64,000 bases of DNA from Dichetophora obliterata (taxonomy: Eukaryota; Arthropoda; Insecta; Diptera; Sciomyzidae): contig OY986438.1 of the NCBI GenBank assembly GCA_963920525.1, positions 93,920,057 to 93,984,056 on the forward strand. Reading direction: 5' to 3'. Below are positions 22,401-31,935 of this stretch, in pieces (positions within the stretch are counted from its first letter, which is position 1; each line of letters starts with the position of its first letter). A program made the translations under genes and the position numbers. The notes beneath the pieces are model-generated. The model was not told the DNA's origin. It saw nothing but the letters and a program-made list of their open reading frames with translations, and ran no database searches.

Positions 22401-23834
22401 TCTTTGTGTTTTTTTTTCAGAACTGCTGTTTTTTCAGAATAAATTAATTCCGCCTTCTTTCTTTTTTATTTTGCTGTTTGTGTTTTTTACTTAAGTGCTA
22501 CCCAACAGCTTCGGAAAGTGCTAACAATACAGCGCTATTTGTAATGAGAAGAAAGTGTTTTTAAACAGCATATAGGCAAAACGCATACAAATTTGACTGT
22601 TGGGGCAGTTAAGAAATTTATATTTTTTTATAAAAAACCTTTTTCTCGAAATTGTTACTACGAGTACTGGCCTACAGGTCATGATTTGAGTCAGAAATTC
22701 GTAGTCAGTCTTACAGTCGTAGTCGACTATTCGTCGATGATTTGAGGTTTAGTAAAACAAAGTGAAAACAATGAGCTAGTGAAACTAGTAGATAGCGAGA
22801 GAATAGAAATTGGCTACGCTTGACAGGACGCGTTGTTCCATGCTTTTTATCAAATTATGATACTTAAGTCATATTTAGAATTTCATCAACTATTCCTATT
22901 TGTGACAAACCAAAACTTAACCACTGTAATAAACAAATTTCTCCCTTTGCTTTATACTTTAAGACCTTTCTCGACTATAAAGAGGCACCGCTTATTTCCA
23001 ACGATCAAAAGCAAAATCAATTCAATTTGGACGAAACACCACCTCCGTTGCCGCCGCGCACGCATTCTTTATTACCATTTGCCGGAATTAACACTAGCGG
23101 CGCACTAACACTTAAACTTAGAAGTACACAGAACAAGCCGCTTCCGAAAATACCAACCAGCGAAAGCTTTAACGACGACCTATATGCTGCCCAACACAAT
23201 AAGAACGACAAGGATGCTCTTAACAATTTCATCAACAATGAGATCAATTCCGAAAATCATTCGTACAGACCGCTACCGGCATTGCCAACAACAATACAGC
23301 ACCAGAACTCTTTGGACCGCGTACATGAGTCTGACAGTGATGAAAATGAATTGTATGAGGATGATGATAGTGATGATGATCAAATAAATGATCAAGATAG
23401 TATCGAACGCAATGGTAATAATGTCAGCTCGGACAATGTGCTGGATCGTTTCTCAAAAGATGCTGATAATCGCAACATTATCACAAATGATGCAAAAATT
23501 GCAAATGGAATTGATGCCAGCAGTTCTATGGCTAATAGGTAAAAAATTAAATAAATTATAATCCAAATTCCTTTTGCATAATAATAACCACTTTAACTTA
23601 ATTTTTATTATTTTCTTTTCATTCCGCAATAGTCCCGAAAATGAACTAAAGCGTCGAAAACGAGTTGAACGACAATCGAATATCGAACAAAAAGTGCACG
23701 AGATCAAACGAAAACAACGCGAGTCCGAAGAGGGCAAGCAATCAGCGAAAAAACGAAGGTCATTAGTTAAATATATAGCTACGGGTGTTATTGTGGGTGT
23801 AATCTGTGTGTATGCATATGCAAAGTTAACCTAA
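19287..23834 (+). CDS. Ptp61F: Protein tyrosine phosphatase 61F, exons 2-7, membrane isoform
   Basis: The six joined exons are 19287-19460, 19527-19789, 19851-20076, 20136-20282, 22964-23538 and 23633-23834. They encode 528 residues in frame; only the small first exon is absent. The PTP domain has [14 protein letters not shown] (phosphotyrosine loop), [12 protein letters not shown] (general-acid WPD loop), [10 protein letters not shown] (catalytic Cys) and QTADQL (Q loop). Then come [11 protein letters not shown] SH3 ligands, an acidic stretch, a basic KRRKR region and a C-terminal membrane anchor. In flies this enzyme, the PTP1B/TC-PTP orthologue, dephosphorylates JAK/STAT, insulin and other receptor-pathway proteins and binds Dock. 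All introns are GT-AG and phases match. The protein looks intact and under constraint. Confidence 0.95.
19527..19789 (+). CDS. Ptp61F: Ptp61F exon 3
   Basis: 263 nt from acceptor TTCAAG to donor GTTAAT, ending in phase 2 inside a Lys codon. It encodes [15 protein letters not shown] and continues to FCRRWF. The donor was placed at GTTAAT because it restores Phe-Lys-Leu-Thr-Asp with the next exon; the other nearby GT breaks the frame. Confidence 0.92.
19851..20076 (+). CDS. Ptp61F: Ptp61F exon 4 (WPD loop and catalytic Cys)
   Basis: 226 nt, acceptor TTCTTAG, donor GTAGGA. It carries [12 protein letters not shown] and [14 protein letters not shown], so both key catalytic loops are in this exon and both are intact. 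Confidence 0.95.
20136..20282 (+). CDS. Ptp61F: Ptp61F exon 5 (Q loop)
   Basis: 49 codons, acceptor TATGCAG, donor GTAAGT. It encodes [20 protein letters not shown] and [15 protein letters not shown], the end of the PTP fold. Confidence 0.93.
20283..22963. other. Ptp61F intron 5 (2.7 kb)
   Basis: Bounded by GTAAGT and TTTAAG. It contains a MITE-like element at 22114-22301 and otherwise AT-rich DNA with no exon I can support. All other introns seen in the gene are 59-94 bp. Confidence 0.75.
22114..22301. mobile_element. MITE-like inverted-repeat element in Ptp61F intron
   Basis: Left end ACAAAAAGGAAACCGAGCGCT and right end AGAGCGCTCCGTTCCTCTTGT are imperfect inverted copies. An inner CGCTTCGTTCTCCTTGTGG repeats the end motif. 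No target duplication is evident. Confidence 0.5.
22964..23538 (+). CDS. Ptp61F: Ptp61F exon 6 (proline-rich and acidic linker)
   Basis: 575 nt after a 2.7-kb intron. The acceptor at 22962-22963 was chosen because [14 protein letters not shown] matches the fly protein at this junction. It holds [10 protein letters not shown] and YRPLPALP, likely SH3 ligands, a [10 protein letters not shown] block and an acidic run ([13 protein letters not shown]). It ends in phase 2 (AG). If the following intron were retained, the protein would end after one more residue (AGG TAA). Confidence 0.92.
23633..23834 (+). CDS. Ptp61F: Ptp61F exon 7 (basic region and membrane anchor)
   Basis: It encodes [11 protein letters not shown], a charged helix, and then [20 protein letters not shown], a hydrophobic tail anchor, to a TAA at 23832-23834. 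This matches the membrane-bound (ER/internal membrane) isoform of the fly enzyme. Confidence 0.94.
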
Positions 23835-23838
23835 AGCA

Positions 23839-23844
23839 AATAAA
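23839..23844 (+). terminator. Ptp61F: Polyadenylation signal AATAAA of Ptp61F (nearest)
   Basis: AATAAA five bases after the stop codon. Further AATAAA copies near 23901 and 23997 are equally possible signals for the membrane-isoform transcript. Confidence 0.5.
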
Positions 23845-23859
23845 CTGTTTGAGCATTAT

Positions 23860-24812
23860 TATGATAAATTTTATAGACACTTACCCTAAAAAGTAATCAT
23901 AATAAAGATCAATGAAAGTAAACAGTTATTGTAATGGGAGGAAAAACAGAGTTTTACCCATTGCAATATGCTTAAAAAATATATTCATAACACTTTAAAT
24001 AAAGAAAAGATAAGAAATAAGAAAACAAACACACGAATACACGACACACCACGCTGTTATGTTAAAATATTTCATTTAATTGAACAATTTTATTAATGTA
24101 CGTTATGCAAGCAATCTACGCTAAGATATCCTAATATTACAGTAATCTTTAATAATATTTAAATTGATGTAGTTTTGATTTTATTTATTATCTGTTCAAA
24201 CTATTTGATACTATAGTATTTCTTGTTTCATTAATGCTAATGTTGATTGTTTTATTTCGCGTTAGTATAAATAAATTTAAAACAAATCTCTTCTTAGAGA
24301 ATACAAACTGTTGTTTTCGCAGTATTTAACAAGCCAACCATTAAATCATAAAAACAAGAACAAGAAAGAAAAAAGAAAAAAAAAATCAAAATTTAACCAC
24401 AACTTTTCTTGTTGGTGGTCGCTGTATGAGTACGTATAACAATATTAGAATTTTCTGGAACTGCAATAGACTGATCTAATTCGAACAACACTTTTTTAAC
24501 AAAAAAAAAAAAAAAAAAAAAATTGCGGAATATATTTAACATTCTAGAAAAATATATTTGCAAAAAACAAAAAGAAACACAAAATTAACATTATATAAAT
24601 ATATTTATATACCTACATAAAAATGTATGTGAGCATACTTATATGTATTTCGGTATGTTCTCTATATGATTATAAATATGCTTTTGGAGCGATACCTTAT
24701 ACATACCCAAAACTGTTCATCATGTTGATTCGACAAAATTACATAATGCAAATATTTTCTCTTTACCTTCTGTTTCTCCAACAAATCAAGTGGCTGAGAC
24801 AAATAGTAAAAC
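23860..24812. other. No gene seen; 3' flank of Ptp61F
   Basis: AT-rich DNA with A-runs (for example 24500-24522) and several AATAAA signals. No coding segment is supported. Confidence 0.5.
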
Positions 24813-25226
24813 CACAGACTATATTATACAGTGGTCGCAGTTTGACTTCAAACTCAATTTTCGTTGTACAAGCGTCTGGAGGATAGCAGAAAAAACAAAA
24901 ATAACTGTATTATTCTGTATCACGAAGAAGCACACTAACGATAAGAAAGACACGAGAAGCAATACTTTCTTCCATGCAAAATTGTGTTGCTTCTCGTGTC
25001 TTTTTCATCGTTAGTGTACTTCTTCGTGATACAGAATAATGCAGTAATTATGCTTTGCCTCAGCGTTCGTTTTGACGCTGCCTATGCTTTTCTATAGGTG
25101 CGCATGAAACAACTGCTGAGGCAAAAGCATAGTTATTTTTGTTTTGTTCTTCTATCCTCCTGACGCTTGTACAACGTAAATTTAATGAATTTTGAACTGA
25201 CAACTCTGTATAATATAGTCTCTGTG
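24813..25226. mobile_element. hAT-like MITE copy 1 with nested palindrome
   Basis: Ends CACAGACTATATTATACAG and CTGTATAATATAGTCTCTGTG are inverted copies. Inner arms GTTGTACAAGCGTCTGGAGGA and TCCTCCTGACGCTTGTACAAC are also inverted. A second palindrome sits at about 24915-25040 (TTCTGTATCACGAAGAAG against CTTCTTCGTGATACAGAA, with AGACACGAGAAGCAA against TTGCTTCTCGTGTCT), absent from copy 2. Another hairpin (CCTCAGCGTTCGTTTTGACG, then CAACTGCTGAGG) is shared with copy 2. No matching 8-bp flank. Confidence 0.75.
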
Positions 25227-25313
25227 ATAACATTGAAAGATTTTCACTCAAAATTTCTAATCCATAGAAGTGTTTCATTTCCTTTTTTTGTCACTTCTTT
25301 TAATCGTAGCAAC

Positions 25314-25592
25314 CAGAGAGGCTATCATGAGGCTAAAAGTGGTGTCAGTTCGAAGTTCACTCAAGTTTCGTTGTACAAGCATCCGGAAAATACAAAAACA
25401 AAACAAAAATAATTATTCCTTTGCCTCAACAGTTGTTTCATGCGCACCTATAGAAAAGTATAGGCAGCGCCAAAACGAATGCTGAGGCAAAACATAATTA
25501 TTTTTGTTTTGTTTTTCTATTCTCCGGACGCTTGTACAACGAAACTTGAGTTCGAAATCGAACTGGGACCTCTGTATAATATAGCCTCTGTG
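25314..25592. mobile_element. hAT-like MITE copy 2 with 8-bp target duplication
   Basis: Ends CAGAGAGGCTAT and ATAGCCTCTGTG form the terminal inverted repeat. GTAGCAAC flanks both sides (25306-25313 and 25593-25600). The inner arms share CGTTGTACAAGC, the GAGGCAAA hairpin and TTTCTATAGG-like parts with copy 1, so the two are one family. CAGAG-type ends with an 8-bp duplication indicate hAT. Confidence 0.85.
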
Positions 25593-25600
25593 GTAGCAAC

Positions 25601-26356
25601 TTTTTTTAATTGTTTATTGTGCTAAAAAATGCAAAGTTTTTTTTTAACTAGCATTTTTTAATTTCGAACCTCGTTTTGAAGTAACAAACTCGAGTAAAAA
25701 GAAAATGTAGTTAACCAAAAACTGCAAGATAACGAATAGAACAGTGAGCGATACAATAAAACTGTAAAAAAATTAATTAAAGTTAACAGCTGCGGTCCCT
25801 AGAAATTCTGCATTTTAAAAACTATAAAAACAATTAACGTTAGCAGTCTGGATGGAAACATAGGGCTGATTACACTTAACCCTTAAATTGTACACTTCAC
25901 CTGTACCACTTAAAATGGCACACTCGTGCGAATTCCTACCAACCGGTTTTGATTACTTATAACCCAGCAACAACTAAATACAAAAACCATATTTGTGCAG
26001 GTTATAAACTATGCAATTTTACGAGAAATCCATTAGTGAATTAGGTTTTTTGAAGAAAATAATTTTCTTTGAAAAAAGCCTTTGAGAAAAAGCAAAAAAA
26101 AGTTTTTTGAAAAAAAAAAATTTCACATGAACGTTGTCTTTTTTTGTCACAAGCAAAATGTTCAAAAAAGTCCAATTTTGTGGCACTGCAAACATCAAAC
26201 ATTTTAAAATGTAATTTTTCTATCGAACGTCATTCCTCATTCGCATCGAAAAAATTCACGCTGCAATTTGGACGCTTAAAAAATGCCAGTTATGCGCATA
26301 GTACAAGTCGTGATGCATTTCCGAACAGACCCATACTGTAATTTAAGGTGAAAATA
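25601..26356. other. No gene seen
   Basis: AT-rich DNA. An open frame at 26144-26341 has no recognisable feature and no splice support. Confidence 0.4.
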
Positions 26357-26422
26357 ATGCTATGATCACACAGAGCTAAATGCGCATGCGTATTTATTTA
26401 GCTCTCAGTGTGAACATAGCAT
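26357..26422. mobile_element. Short hairpin repeat (solo MITE-like palindrome)
   Basis: ATGCTATGATCACACAGAGC at the left and GCTCTCAGTGTGAACATAGCAT at the right are inverted copies around a GCGCATGCG centre. At about 66 bp it is a near-perfect hairpin, possibly the remnant of a larger fold-back element. Confidence 0.6.
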
Positions 26423-26601
26423 AAGATAGATACAAAAAAATAAATTAATTTTTATTTTGATTAATTTTTCAGTTGATTCTTTTGGAGGTGGATAGATATT
26501 TGACAGAGTAGGTAGTTCAGAGGCAACATACGTTAGAGACGCCAATCCAATGGCTTTCGATAGTTGAAATGTCCGACTTATTTGTCGTTCTCGAATTAGA
26601 C
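26405..26601 (-). CDS. Candidate terminal exon of an unrecognised gene
   Basis: On the minus strand a good acceptor (TTTCAATTTACTTTTTAG) precedes an open segment reading LIRERQISRTFQLSKAIG, and further on a Pro-rich YPPPKESTEKL stretch. It stops at 26405, with the last residues coming from the hairpin repeat at 26357-26422. Composition is protein-like and unlike the AT-rich surroundings. I do not recognise the protein and see no upstream exon. It could be a pseudogene fragment or chance. Confidence 0.3.
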
Positions 26602-27391
26602 CTAAAAAGTAAATTGAAAGAAAATACAAACAGTTTAAGTTACTTGATATTGCGGATTCGCACTAGTAGTGTGCTATTTAAGGGTGAAAACAGACTAAAC
26701 CTATAGAACAAAATTGACTTATTTTTATTATCTCAATTAAAATAACTCAGCCACCTTTTTCATATCTAACTTACATAAAAATGAAAATAAGTCGCGCGGT
26801 TGGTCTAATTATTGTGGTATTCAACATATAGTAAGTGGTTCTCTACTTCGAAAATAAATAAGTATTAAAATAAACAAAAACAATTCAGCTTAAAGTTGTT
26901 AACAGTTCACAAAAATTATAATCAAATTCAAACTGTACGTAAAACTTCTAAATAATACCTTCTATCTTTTTAATACACCATTATTCAACCAGTTATCAAA
27001 AATACAAATAAAGCTGAATTGAATTTGGATTAGAAAATATATATTTTTACCGTCAAAGAAAATAAAAACATATTTAAATACATAAATTAGTAAAAATCAA
27101 ATCATTCACATGTAACAGTTTAAACATAAGCATGATTTATTTTTTTATATAAGCTCATATATAAAATATGTGTTTTTCAGACAAAGGAAATATTTGTTAA
27201 TCCTTTGTAAACAAAAGCAAAAAATTATTATAATAAAGTATAAACAAAAACTAAAAAAATATATTGAAAAATCAAACAAAAAATGAATTTCAATAAAATG
27301 TATATTTAAGCAAAACCAAAGTTTTTACTATTATTTTTTTTTATTTAAACATGTGCTGATAAATTTTGTATTTTTTCCCTTTATGTTTCAG

Positions 27392-27410
27392 GCGTTTGAA
27401 GCATGTATGA
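27392..27410 (+). CDS. Ptp61F: Candidate alternative last exon of Ptp61F (nuclear isoform)
   Basis: A strong acceptor (TTTTTTCCCTTTATGTTTCAG) ends at 27391. Exon 6 of Ptp61F ends in phase 2 with AG. Joined to this acceptor it would encode Arg-Arg-Leu-Lys-His-Val and stop at 27408-27410. In flies Ptp61F has a nuclear isoform that swaps the membrane anchor for another C-terminus, and a short basic tail would suit that. In phase 0 the same exon reads AFEACMKSVRKAANEVPF to a stop, so it could also be the last exon of an unknown gene. A competing acceptor lies at 27180. Inference only. Confidence 0.3.
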
Positions 27411-27419
27411 AATCCGTCC

Positions 27420-29430
27420 GCAAAGCAGCTAATGAAGTACCCTTTAAAAATCGGCTTTGATACATTGAATGATTGTGGTTTTGCGCATATTAAGCAAAAT
27501 TTAAAGTTAATCGTGTTGCTCGTATTTGTTTCCATCAACAGCAAAACAATACTTTGCACCAATTATCATTACAACATAGCACTGTATCATCTTTTTTCTA
27601 AATATTAACATTAAATTTAATGTATGTCTAGCTTAAACTTGAACTAATATTATATAATACTTCAAAATTAAAAAGAATTGGTAGCATTGTTAGTATGTGT
27701 GTAAAAACATATTTACTCTATTTTAATTTAAAATTTTAAACATTAACGAGCATCATGAACGTATTGTAATCAAAAACATTGCATTATAAAACATAACATG
27801 TGTTGAAAACTTGACTTTTGAAAATAAAAACAACCAACTCACTGTCCAAGATCATGTCCTAGATCGACGATTCTATTATTCTGTACTGAACAAAAGTCGG
27901 CAGAAATTTAAGGAAGACATCATTTGCAAGAACTAACCTTTTAACATTACGATATGGTGGACAAATCTAAAGAATACATCCTTTAACAAAACTAAATTTA
28001 TGAACTAACATAGCGGTAGGTGAAGAAAATGATCTGCTAACATAAATTTATGCAATATATGTAAATTGACATTCTGTTTCAAGTGAAAGCAGAATTTTAT
28101 TGGGTACAAATCTAAATTTAGATGGTGCTGTTGTGGTAAACTTAATAAACCAAATAACCCTTACAGACCTATTTTAACTTTTACAAGCCAAATTTTCGAT
28201 TAAAATTTTGGATAATAAATTGTTATCTATTCTTTGAGATTTTACATGATTTTAATTGTTGGCTATTTCCCAATTCTGAATATTTTTTCACCGTAATCGG
28301 AAAAGGGAGTTTTCATTTTTAAGATAGCAGATAAAGACATCACATTTTTTTACACTGTATTTTACAATTTGCATAAAAAATTTCCAAAATGCTATTTTAA
28401 AAATTAAAAATCCCTTTGCCGTTTCCGGGGGAAAAATTATCCAGAATTGAGCTGCAAGTAAGTTTGGAGATGGCACCAACAAGAACTGTGTATAGAGTAT
28501 ATCACACAGCAGACTCCTCTCTTCAGTAGTCTTGAGTAATTAAGCTGTGACCAACCCACTGTTTAAGTCTTATATGATTTGACTTGATTTGAGAAAATTA
28601 GTGGTGTATGTGAAAATTCCCACTTTTGGGATTATTGAGAAAAAGGGGCTATAATTCAAAATCTAGCGGTGCAATATTCTTCCGAATTTCATACCTATTT
28701 GCGGACACATTTTACAATAGATTAAGATGTTCCGTTATGTTTGAAAAGTACTTATCTGCATTATTTCGGATTCAGTGTAAGATAAACATTTTTCATATCA
28801 TCAGTTATTACTTTGCCCTTTGCTTTTTTTTTGCATTTTTCGATAGCTATAACTGTGTAAAATATCATTCTAAAAGGTTTAATAGAAATTCGTTATTGTT
28901 CAAAAGTTATTAGCCTCTGAGCTGACCGGGTCAAAGCAGGAAGCGCACTATGCTTAAAATTGTACACTCGTTTTCTTTAAAACTGCGTTTTCGAGCTTGC
29001 GACTTTCATAACTCAGTCAATTTTTAACGAATTTTTATGTTGTTTTTTCAAAATACAAGTTACTAAATTGTCCAAAATCTCATTGATAAATTTTATATTG
29101 GAATTTTTGTCAACAAAAAAGTAACGAAAATTTTCAGTAAAAATTAAAAAATTTATTTCATAATCACATTGATACTTAACAAGAAAATATTTTTGTTTTA
29201 GATGCATTTTGCGACCTGTGGAAAGGTCGCCAGCTCAGTTCGTGTTTTAAGCACTGGTCCACGTCACCCCGTGGCTTGCTGCAGTATATTAATTAAATAA
29301 TTATTGATCATAATATAAAAATTTTATACAATCTTCTTCAAAGTAATGTAAATATACCTAAAAAGTTTAGAGTACCTATATTATTTACTTTTTCCAAAAA
29401 AGATTCATGAAAATCGATATTTTTTGTGTA
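27420..29430. other. No gene seen
   Basis: AT-rich DNA. The stretch at 28920-29280 has higher GC at its two ends (GAGCTGACCGGGTCAAAG and GTCCACGTCACCCCGTGG), but I find no convincing inverted or direct repeat between them. Confidence 0.4.
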
Positions 29431-29441
29431 TGTATGTACAC

Positions 29442-30404
29442 TAGGGCGGGTTGATTTTTTTATTTATAAATCGTATAGCAAAAACATAAACTACATAAAA
29501 TTCTAAGAAAATTCTCAGAAGAAACCATGTATCTAAAATAAAATCCTAATCCGCGCCTCTCGACTTGAAAATTTATATGCCCCCTTTTCTACACTCAAAA
29601 CTTTTTTACATTAAAAAAATATTCACCCACGTAAAAAAGTTTGTATATAATTTTATATTTAATATTTTTATAAGGAACATAGATAAACAAGTCATATTTT
29701 ATAATGCAAATAAAAACAAACAAAAGAAGTGTTTTCACTCAAACTATATTTCAGTAATTTTTTTACCATAAACAAATTTTGTGTCATTAAAAGAAATAAG
29801 GTCTTTAATACATACAAAGAAGCAATTATAGAATACAAAGAAAACTTTACTTATTGGTTATATGTTAATTTTGTTAAGTCTTTTTTACTCTCCATTCTAG
29901 GTACTTTGGCACGACTTTCTATAGTTACTACTATTTGGTCTATATTTCTATAGATCAAATAAACTGGATTAGAGGTCATGTTTTTTCCTGTTTTAAGAAG
30001 TATGTTTTGCATATTTTATTCCAAAAAAAATTTTTTTTTATTATTCTTTGTTTTTTGCAAAACGCAGTTTAGGTAAAACGTGTTCTAACTATTTTTCATA
30101 TAGAACGCAAATGAGAGGAGATGCAAATTGGGGTTCAACTGCTTTTTTGATAATTGAATATTTTGATTAGTCTCAAAACAAAACCTGTATTGCATAAACT
30201 ATAATATAATAAAACATAATAGCTATATTTAAAAAAAAAAAAATTAACGGGGAGAGGAAAAAAATTTCAAGTCGAGAGGCGCGGATTAGGGTTTGATTTT
30301 AGACCTATGGTTTTTTCGGAGAATTTTCTTAGAATTTCATGTAGATTACGTTTTTGCTATACGATTTTTAATTTTTTTTCATCCATACAAATCAACCCGC
30401 CCTA
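29442..30404. mobile_element. Non-autonomous TIR element with perfect 8-bp target duplication
   Basis: The ends TAGGGCGGGTTGATTTTTTT and ATCAACCCGCCCTA are inverted. The arms extend about 130-150 bp and include AATCCGCGCCTCTCGACTTG at 29548 and CAAGTCGAGAGGCGCGGATT near 30270. ATGTACAC flanks both ends (29434-29441 and 30405-30412). The 963-bp body is AT-rich with no transposase-like frame. An 8-bp duplication fits hAT, P or Merlin groups; the TAGGG terminus does not decide among them. Confidence 0.88.
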
Positions 30405-30412
30405 ATGTACAC

Positions 30413-31150
30413 GTATATGTATGTACACGGCCATGGAGGAATTTTAACTTTGACGCAGTCAAGAAAATTCCTTACTATGTAGTTTTAATTCAAAATTAAA
30501 ATCTAAAAAAGTTTCGAAGTTATTCTCGATAAAAAAGAGGCACGCAAAATGATATTCCTAAGATCAAACTGTTTCGTATGTTTAACTGTGCTAAGTTCGG
30601 CGTCTACAATCTTACTGCTTCGTTGCGAATCCGCCGCGAGAAAACGATCCAAAGTTGACAACAGCGGGTGCTCCACAGACAACTAAATTTTTTAGTTGGC
30701 AGAGCACATATCCGAAAATCCTCTATATCGGAACACCTTCGCTGTGCAGCTATTGCTGGCGCTAAACAATTATTACTGCTTCCTGTCGAGCAAGCAGCTG
30801 CTTCAGCTCCACCTTCCAAGTTTTGAAATTGCTTTCTTTTTGATGCAATTTCCGTTGTTTGTTTATTTATTGTTTGTTAATAAAAGCTGATTGAAAATTA
30901 AATGGTTCTTTTTATTTATTTTTGTTGTTTTTGAACTTTTAGAAAAATAATTCAATAACGCATGTTATAAAGAAAACTTAAATTTGTAATTTTATTTCAA
31001 TTGTTTAACAATAAAAAATGGCAGTTTATTTGAACAATTTTCCTAGCTTAATGTATTTATTGTAGTGGGTAGAAGCAAAAAGGAAGTTCAGAGAAGTTCA
31101 AAGTTATAGATGAGGAATATGAAGCACGGCACGTTGTTTACGACAGATTT
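30413..31150. other. No gene recognised
   Basis: A less AT-rich patch at 30600-30800 has short open frames on both strands but no recognisable domain. Confidence 0.35.
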
Positions 31151-31153
31151 AAC

Positions 31154-31531
31154 TCATGTTTTTAAATTAGGTAGTGTCCAATGAAGCTTTTCTAATAAGC
31201 TCTGACGACTTCCATCGTATCGCTTTCTCTTTGTACTGGCTGAAGTTGCCATTTCTTGCAGGGGCTGAGCTGATGATGTTGAAGGCTGCTCGTCCATGTC
31301 AATTTAAAAAACAGGTGGTGGAACATTTTCATTATCAATTTGTTCTACAAGAGGTGCCACTCCCTGTACTACACCTTCAGGGTTGAGCTGTTTCTCAAAC
31401 TGAAGTAAATTAGCGACAGCTTCCTCCAATGAACTTAGGCTAAATTGCTTAAATGCTCCACCGCCTGATGCACGACACAGCCTTGATGTACGAAATTTTT
31501 TTTTCGTCTTGCACTTCAGGTCTCTCCACAC
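31154..31531 (-). pseudogene. Myb/SANT-like gene, second coding block
   Basis: From a VWRDLKCKTKKKF start the minus frame passes SRLCRASGGGAFKQFSLS and NENVPPPVF to a TAA at 31306-31304. It then continues in the same frame through DEQPSTSSAQPLQEMAT and KRKRYDGSRQSLLEK to TGA at 31156-31154. VW-DLK-KTKKK is the end of the Myb/SANT-like domain (zeste/MSANTD type), following directly from the WQK end of the block at 35523. The base pair expected to be the splice acceptor is TG instead of AG. The bad acceptor and internal stop indicate a decayed gene. Confidence 0.6.
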
Positions 31532-31609
31532 CACAATGGTTCCAAATCGAAAAAATTCGGCTAAAACCTCAAGGAGTTGTCTAATCTGCATAAAAATGTA
31601 GATAGTTAG

Positions 31610-31855
31610 GTTTTGGGGTCGCTGATCACGAATCTGAAGTAAAAAATTTGAAATTCAAAATGGCGGCTTTAAAATGGCGGCCATGAACATGCCAACTTTT
31701 ATAATAACTATATTATGCATTTCAAATTTGATGACCCGAAAGTTTTTGGGATCGCTGATCACGAATCTGAAGTCAAAAATTTGAAATTCAAAATGGCGGC
31801 CAAAACTACTATTACTTTTCTAAGAACTATATTATGCATTTCAATTTGGCTATTT
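31610..31855. repeat. Two-copy tandem repeat, about 128-bp unit
   Basis: TCGCTGATCACGAATCTGAAG followed by AATTTGAAATTCAAAATGGCGGC occurs near 31620 and 31751. Each is followed by a stretch ending ACTATATTATGCATTTCAA. Confidence 0.85.
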
Positions 31856-31935
31856 TTTTATTTTCAAATAAACACAAAGCGTATTATCTTTACAAATTTA
31901 ATGAAACAGCTTACATATATAAAATGAGAAATAAG

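Noticed and set aside
26781..26830. First exon of a gene with hydrophobic start MKISRAVGLIIVVFNI and donor GTAAGT
   Set aside because: It ends in phase 2 with TA, so joining to the visible downstream acceptors (27181 starting A, 27392 starting G) gives an immediate stop. No other exon fits.
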